Source of the DNA: Serratia sp. PL17
GTDB taxonomy: Bacteria; Pseudomonadota; Gammaproteobacteria; Enterobacterales; Enterobacteriaceae
Length of the DNA: 64,000 bases
Direction: 5' to 3'
Assembly (NCBI RefSeq): GCF_017832355.1
Contig: NZ_JAFIBY010000002.1
Span: 124,001-188,000, forward strand
Of this stretch, positions 60,874 to 64,000 are shown one piece after another. A program made the position numbers and the translations under genes. Below the pieces are notes generated by a model that saw nothing but the letters and a program-made list of their open reading frames with translations, was not told the origin of the DNA and did not search any database. The first letter of the stretch is position 1, and each line of letters opens with the position of its first letter.

Positions 60874-60897
60874 GGGTCGAACATGTTCGACCCCTAC
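60874..60897 (-). repeat. TAGGGG-type palindrome, copy 5
   Basis: On the minus strand GTAGGGGTCGAAC then ATGTTCGACCC: an 8-bp perfect stem, same frame and loop as the other copies. It is 28 bp from copy 4 and in opposite orientation. Confidence 0.65.
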
Positions 60898-60911
60898 CCA
60901 TTTAGCAAAAT

Positions 60912-60928
60912 GCCCTCATGAAGAGGGC
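60912..60928 (-). terminator. argR terminator
   Basis: Minus strand GCCCTC-TTCAT-GAGGGC followed by ATTTTGC, 13 bp past the argR stop. It would end the arginine deiminase operon transcript. Confidence 0.75.
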
Positions 60929-60940
60929 TTGGAAGGTTGG

Positions 60941-61432
60941 CTAAAGAAGAGGGACGTTTTCCAACAGCGCCTTCAGGCGCTGGTGCAGCTGCGCGACATA
61001 GCGCGTATCACGCGGTGCTACCCACACCACATTACTGCTGGCGATAACACCCAATACGGCGGGCCAGGCGCAAAGATCGATGATCCGCGCCATGGCTTTT
61101 GCATAGCCGGAATTCATGTGGATCAGCACAAAATTGTCGTTATGCTCGACATCAATCAGCATGGCTGACAGGGGTTCGCTGATACAGGGGGCCGGATGAT
61201 GCAGTGCATTAAGGGAATAGACCTTTTTCCCTTTGGCATTTTGCACCTTCATGACTCCCAGCGCTTTCAGCAGGCGGGAAACGGTCGACTGGCTGATGCC
61301 CGTATAACCCCCTCGTATCATTTCACTGCGGATCTCCTCCTGTGATGAATAGCGTTGGCTCACGACCAGCTTGCGGCACAGGGCCAGTTTCCGTTGTTCT
61401 TTCTCCCACAGGGTTTCTGTTTTATTCGCCAT
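60941..61432 (-). CDS. argR: ArgR-family arginine-responsive regulator
   Basis: A 163-residue ArgR/AhrC regulator. N-terminal winged helix (~1-75; SQEEIRSEMIRGGYTGISQSTVSRLLKALG) and C-terminal hexamerisation/arginine-binding domain with the GVIASSNVVWVAPRD segment. Encoded at the end of an arcB-arcD-argR run, so it is most likely the dedicated regulator of arginine deiminase genes rather than the master biosynthetic ArgR. Confidence 0.9.
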   Translation of the reverse strand: MANKTETLWEKEQRKLALCRKLVVSQRYSSQEEIRSEMIRGGYTGISQSTVSRLLKALGVMKVQNAKGKKVYSLNALHHPAPCISEPLSAMLIDVEHNDNFVLIHMNSGYAKAMARIIDLCAWPAVLGVIASSNVVWVAPRDTRYVAQLHQRLKALLENVPLL

Positions 61433-61493
61433 TATGTTGCCTTGGTTTAAAAATGAGTGACAACTCTATATAAATCAATGCAATGAAGATGGG

Positions 61494-62924
61494 TTAACCG
61501 AGGGTGATATGACCCGTCGCAATCATATAAAGGGTAATAAGGGCGACAATGACCAAAAGAACGGCAATGAGCGCTTCATAACCCTTCAATAACCGCTCTG
61601 CATGCTGGTTTTTTTGATGCCAGAGGAAGACCAGCAAACCAGGGACAAACAACAATGAAGTCAGCAGCATCTGGCTACCGGCGGCATAGCACAGCCAGAA
61701 ACCGTAGACGGTGCCTATCAGCCCGAGGATCAGATCGCGGGTACGCGTTTCACCTGGTTGGTAGCTTTCACCGGTGATCGCCAGCTTCAGGCCATAGGCG
61801 GCGCTGAACAAATAAGGGGGGAGGATAGCGGCAGTCGCGATGGAGAACAGCGCCTGATAGCCCGCGCTGTAGACCAATGTCAGCAACAAAAAGAGCTGTA
61901 TCAGGCCGTTGGTGATCCACAGCGACACCGCTGGCGATCCATTGGCGTTGGTTTTGGTGAATACCTGCGGGAACATGCCGTCTTTGGCTGCGACAAACGG
62001 CAGCTCTGCGGCGAACAGCGTCCAGGCAAGCAGCGCACCGGCAACCGACAAAATCACGCCGGCGGCGACAAAGCGTGCCCCCCAGATACCGACCACGGAC
62101 TCCAGCACCCCGGCCATTGACGGGTTTTTTAATCCGTTCAACGTTGCCTGATCGAGCACACCCATCGACAACACGCTGACCAGAATATAAATCACCAGAC
62201 AACCCAGCAGACCTATCACCGTCGCTTTGCCGATATCAGCGCGCCTGGCGGCGCGGGCGGAGACGACCGTGGCGCCCTCAATACCGATAAATACCCAGGT
62301 GGTGACCAGCATGGTGTTTTTGACCTGATCAAACAGCGCGGGATGGCTGCCGTCGATCACCATCATGCGGCCCCAGAAATCTGCGGTAAAAATGCCGATG
62401 CGGAAGGCGATCACGACCGCCACAATAAACACCAACAACACCAGAACTTTGACCACCGTTAACACGGTATTGATCATCGCCGCTTCCTGCACGCCGCGCA
62501 GTACCAGCGCGTGCACCAGCCATAAAACGATGGATGCGCCGAGGATCGATTGCCAGTTATTGCCCAGGCCGAACACCGGGAAGAAGAAGCTAAGGGCACT
62601 GAACAGCAGCACCGCATAAGAGACGTTCCCCAACCAGGCCGAGAACCAGTAGCCCCAGGCGGATTGGAAGCCAATAAAATCGCCAAATCCCGCGCGAGCG
62701 TAGCTGTAAATACCGCCCTCTAGCTGTGGGCAGCGGGCGCTTAGGTTCTGATAAATTAATGCCAGGCAGATCATCCCCACCGCGGTGATCAGCCAGCCAA
62801 TCAGCAATGCGCCAGGCGAGGCGACGGAGGCGAAGTTTTGCGGCAGGCTGAACACGCCGCCGCCCACCATGGATCCGATGACCAGCGCAATCAGGGCTAT
62901 CAGCCCCAGTTTTTTTTCAGACAT
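61494..62924 (-). CDS. arcD: Arginine/ornithine antiporter ArcD
   Basis: A 476-residue APC-superfamily antiporter with 12-13 spans. It starts KLGLIALIALVIGSMVGGGV with the GSMVGGGVF substrate motif and contains TWVFIGIEGATVVSARA. It exchanges arginine for ornithine, feeding the arginine deiminase pathway. Located between arcB (90 bp upstream) and argR (61 bp downstream). Confidence 0.95.
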   Translation of the reverse strand: MSEKKLGLIALIALVIGSMVGGGVFSLPQNFASVASPGALLIGWLITAVGMICLALIYQNLSARCPQLEGGIYSYARAGFGDFIGFQSAWGYWFSAWLGNVSYAVLLFSALSFFFPVFGLGNNWQSILGASIVLWLVHALVLRGVQEAAMINTVLTVVKVLVLLVFIVAVVIAFRIGIFTADFWGRMMVIDGSHPALFDQVKNTMLVTTWVFIGIEGATVVSARAARRADIGKATVIGLLGCLVIYILVSVLSMGVLDQATLNGLKNPSMAGVLESVVGIWGARFVAAGVILSVAGALLAWTLFAAELPFVAAKDGMFPQVFTKTNANGSPAVSLWITNGLIQLFLLLTLVYSAGYQALFSIATAAILPPYLFSAAYGLKLAITGESYQPGETRTRDLILGLIGTVYGFWLCYAAGSQMLLTSLLFVPGLLVFLWHQKNQHAERLLKGYEALIAVLLVIVALITLYMIATGHITLG

Positions 62925-63014
62925 GAGGGTTCCTCCAGCTGCGCAGGGCAGCAGGAAAATAATGATTCAGAGGGAGAGAGGACGCGGCGGCAGACGATAC
63001 CGCCGCGTCGTCAA

Positions 63015-64000
63015 TCAGTCGCCGAGGGTGGCGACCATCACGGCCTTGATGGTGTGCATGCGGTTTTCCGCTTCATCGAACACAATGGAGTGGGCCGACT
63101 CGAACACGTCATCCGTGACTTCCAGCCCTTTCAGGCCATAGGCGAGTTCAATTTCCTTGCCTACTTTGGTCTGCTCGTTGTGGAAGGCCGGCAGACAGTG
63201 CATGAATTTAACCTGCGGGTTACCGGTGGCTTTCAGCACTGCAGCATTGATCTGGTAAGGCTGCATCAGGCTGACGCGTTCTGCCCAGGCTTCTTTCGGT
63301 TCACCCATTGATACCCACACGTCGGTATAGAGGAAATCGACGCCTTTCACGCCTTCCTCAACCTGGTCGGTTACGGTGATATGTGCACCGGTATCGCGGG
63401 CGATGTCTGCGCACTGCGCCAGCAAGGCTTCGTCCGGCCAAAAGGCCTTCGGCGCAACCAGGCGGATATCCATGCCCATTTTTGCTGCGCCCACCATCAG
63501 CGAGTTACCCATGTTATTACGCGCGTCACCGAGGTAGGCGAACGAGATCTGATCGAGGCTTTTGCCTGGCGCATGTTCCAGCATGGTCATCAAGTCAGCC
63601 AGGATTTGCGTCGGGTGGAATTCGTCGGTCAGGCCATTCCATACCGGCACCCCGGCAAACTCGGCCAGCTCTTCCACGATAGACTGCCCGAAACCCCGGT
63701 ACTCGATGCCGTCATACATGCGGCCCAATACCCGAGCGGTGTCTTTCATCGACTCTTTATGGCCAATCTGGGAACCGCTTGGGCCGAGATAGGTCACCTG
63801 AGCACCCTGATCGAACGCCGCGACTTCAAATGAACAGCGGGTACGGGTGGAGGTTTTCTCGAAAATTAGCGCGATGTTTTTGCCGCGCAGTTGCTGCTTT
63901 TCTACATTGCCGTATTTGGCTTTTTTCAGCGTGAAGGCCAGATCGATCAGGTGTTGGATCTCATCGCTGCTGAAATCCAGCAGTTTCAGGAAATGACGGT
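63015..64000 (-). CDS. arcB: Ornithine carbamoyltransferase, catabolic type ArcB (5' end outside window)
   Basis: The C-terminal ~328 residues of an OTCase; the frame remains open to the window edge, so only a few N-terminal residues are missing. Motifs: [19 protein letters not shown] for carbamoyl phosphate, [15 protein letters not shown], and [10 protein letters not shown] for ornithine. In the arginine deiminase pathway it converts citrulline and phosphate to ornithine and carbamoyl phosphate. arcC and arcA would be expected beyond base 64000. It is followed by arcD on the same strand. Confidence 0.96.
   Translation of the reverse strand, partial: RHFLKLLDFSSDEIQHLIDLAFTLKKAKYGNVEKQQLRGKNIALIFEKTSTRTRCSFEVAAFDQGAQVTYLGPSGSQIGHKESMKDTARVLGRMYDGIEYRGFGQSIVEELAEFAGVPVWNGLTDEFHPTQILADLMTMLEHAPGKSLDQISFAYLGDARNNMGNSLMVGAAKMGMDIRLVAPKAFWPDEALLAQCADIARDTGAHITVTDQVEEGVKGVDFLYTDVWVSMGEPKEAWAERVSLMQPYQINAAVLKATGNPQVKFMHCLPAFHNEQTKVGKEIELAYGLKGLEVTDDVFESAHSIVFDEAENRMHTIKAVMVATLGD

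Larger units (their letters stand above)
60572..60940. other. 369-bp gene-free stretch with clustered palindromes
   Basis: Holds the promoter of the binding-protein gene on the right of its start, two TAGGGG-type palindromes (60825 and 60874) and two related GCCCTCATG...AGAGGG hairpins (60772-60787 and 60912-60928), the second serving as argR terminator. I saw no ORF with a ribosome site. Confidence 0.6.

Overview
The window reads as chromosomal DNA of an enterobacterium, most likely Serratia or a close relative (Yersiniaceae). This is inferred from E. coli-like gene blocks (ubiV-ubiU-ubiT-yhbS-yhbQ-yhbP-yraR-yraQ; nrdG-nrdD-treC-treB-treR-mgtA-ridA-pyrI-pyrB-pyrL) that are interrupted at their joints by accessory cargo, and from fairly high GC with dense, overlapping operons. 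No rRNA, tRNA, CRISPR array, transposase or complete prophage was seen.

Layout. 0-2.5 kb: end of an ABC-2 exporter permease, a TetR regulator and an M24-fold enzyme. 2.6-11.8 kb: O2-independent ubiquinone hydroxylation genes (ubiUV, ubiT), yhbS, yhbQ, then the inducible ornithine decarboxylase operon speF-potE with its leader peptide speFL, then yhbP and yraR. 11.8-20.1 kb: a C-P lyase phosphonate operon, phnF-G-H-I-J-K-L-M-N, an acyltransferase and phnP, lying between yraR and yraQ. 20.3-24.8 kb: yraQ permease, a RelB/RelE-type toxin-antitoxin pair, and the anaerobic ribonucleotide reductase nrdD-nrdG with tandem NrdR boxes. 25-29.8 kb: a LysR regulator divergent from a flavodoxin-like reductase, then trehalose uptake and hydrolysis (treB-treC). 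30-34.3 kb: an accessory block between treB and treR with an Exc2-like lipoprotein, a chimeric colicin with an E3-type rRNase domain plus its immunity protein, and an orphan tail-fibre gene. 34.5-38.6 kb: treR and mgtA, the latter behind an mgtL-type leader peptide. 38.8-46.3 kb: a GH20 hexosaminidase, the four-gene Anbu proteasome-like cluster, and a two-gene operon of unknown function. 46.4-48.8 kb: ridA and pyrL-pyrB-pyrI with its attenuator. 48.8-52.9 kb: an iron-chelate/B12-type ABC transporter behind a fold-III PLP deaminase. 53.1-59.0 kb: RpiR regulator, D-aminoacylase, RidA paralogue, sodium-solute symporter, dgoK and dgoA. 59-64 kb: an orphan peptide-type binding protein and the argR-arcD-arcB end of an arginine deiminase operon, running off the window.

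How the genes fit together. The divergent deaminase and the rpiR...dgoA operon can be read as one pathway: uptake of an N-acyl 2-amino-2-deoxy aldonic acid (such as oxidised GlcNAc or GalNAc), deacylation, beta-elimination of the 3-hydroxy-D-amino acid, RidA clearance of the enamine/imine, and KDGal/KDG phosphorylation and aldol cleavage to pyruvate and glyceraldehyde-3-P. This is the strongest candidate for an under-described system. The second is the bacteriocin block, where a TonB-box-like N-terminus, a single-alpha-helix repeat, an S-pyocin-like middle and a colicin E3 nuclease are fused and sit next to a self-trimming tail-fibre protein.

Regulatory leaders are unusually well preserved: speFL, mgtL with two mutually exclusive stems, pyrL with its attenuator, NrdR boxes at 31-bp spacing, and a perfect TreR operator. 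Small intergenic palindromes of the form TAGGGG-stem-ATG-stem-CCC recur at least five times.
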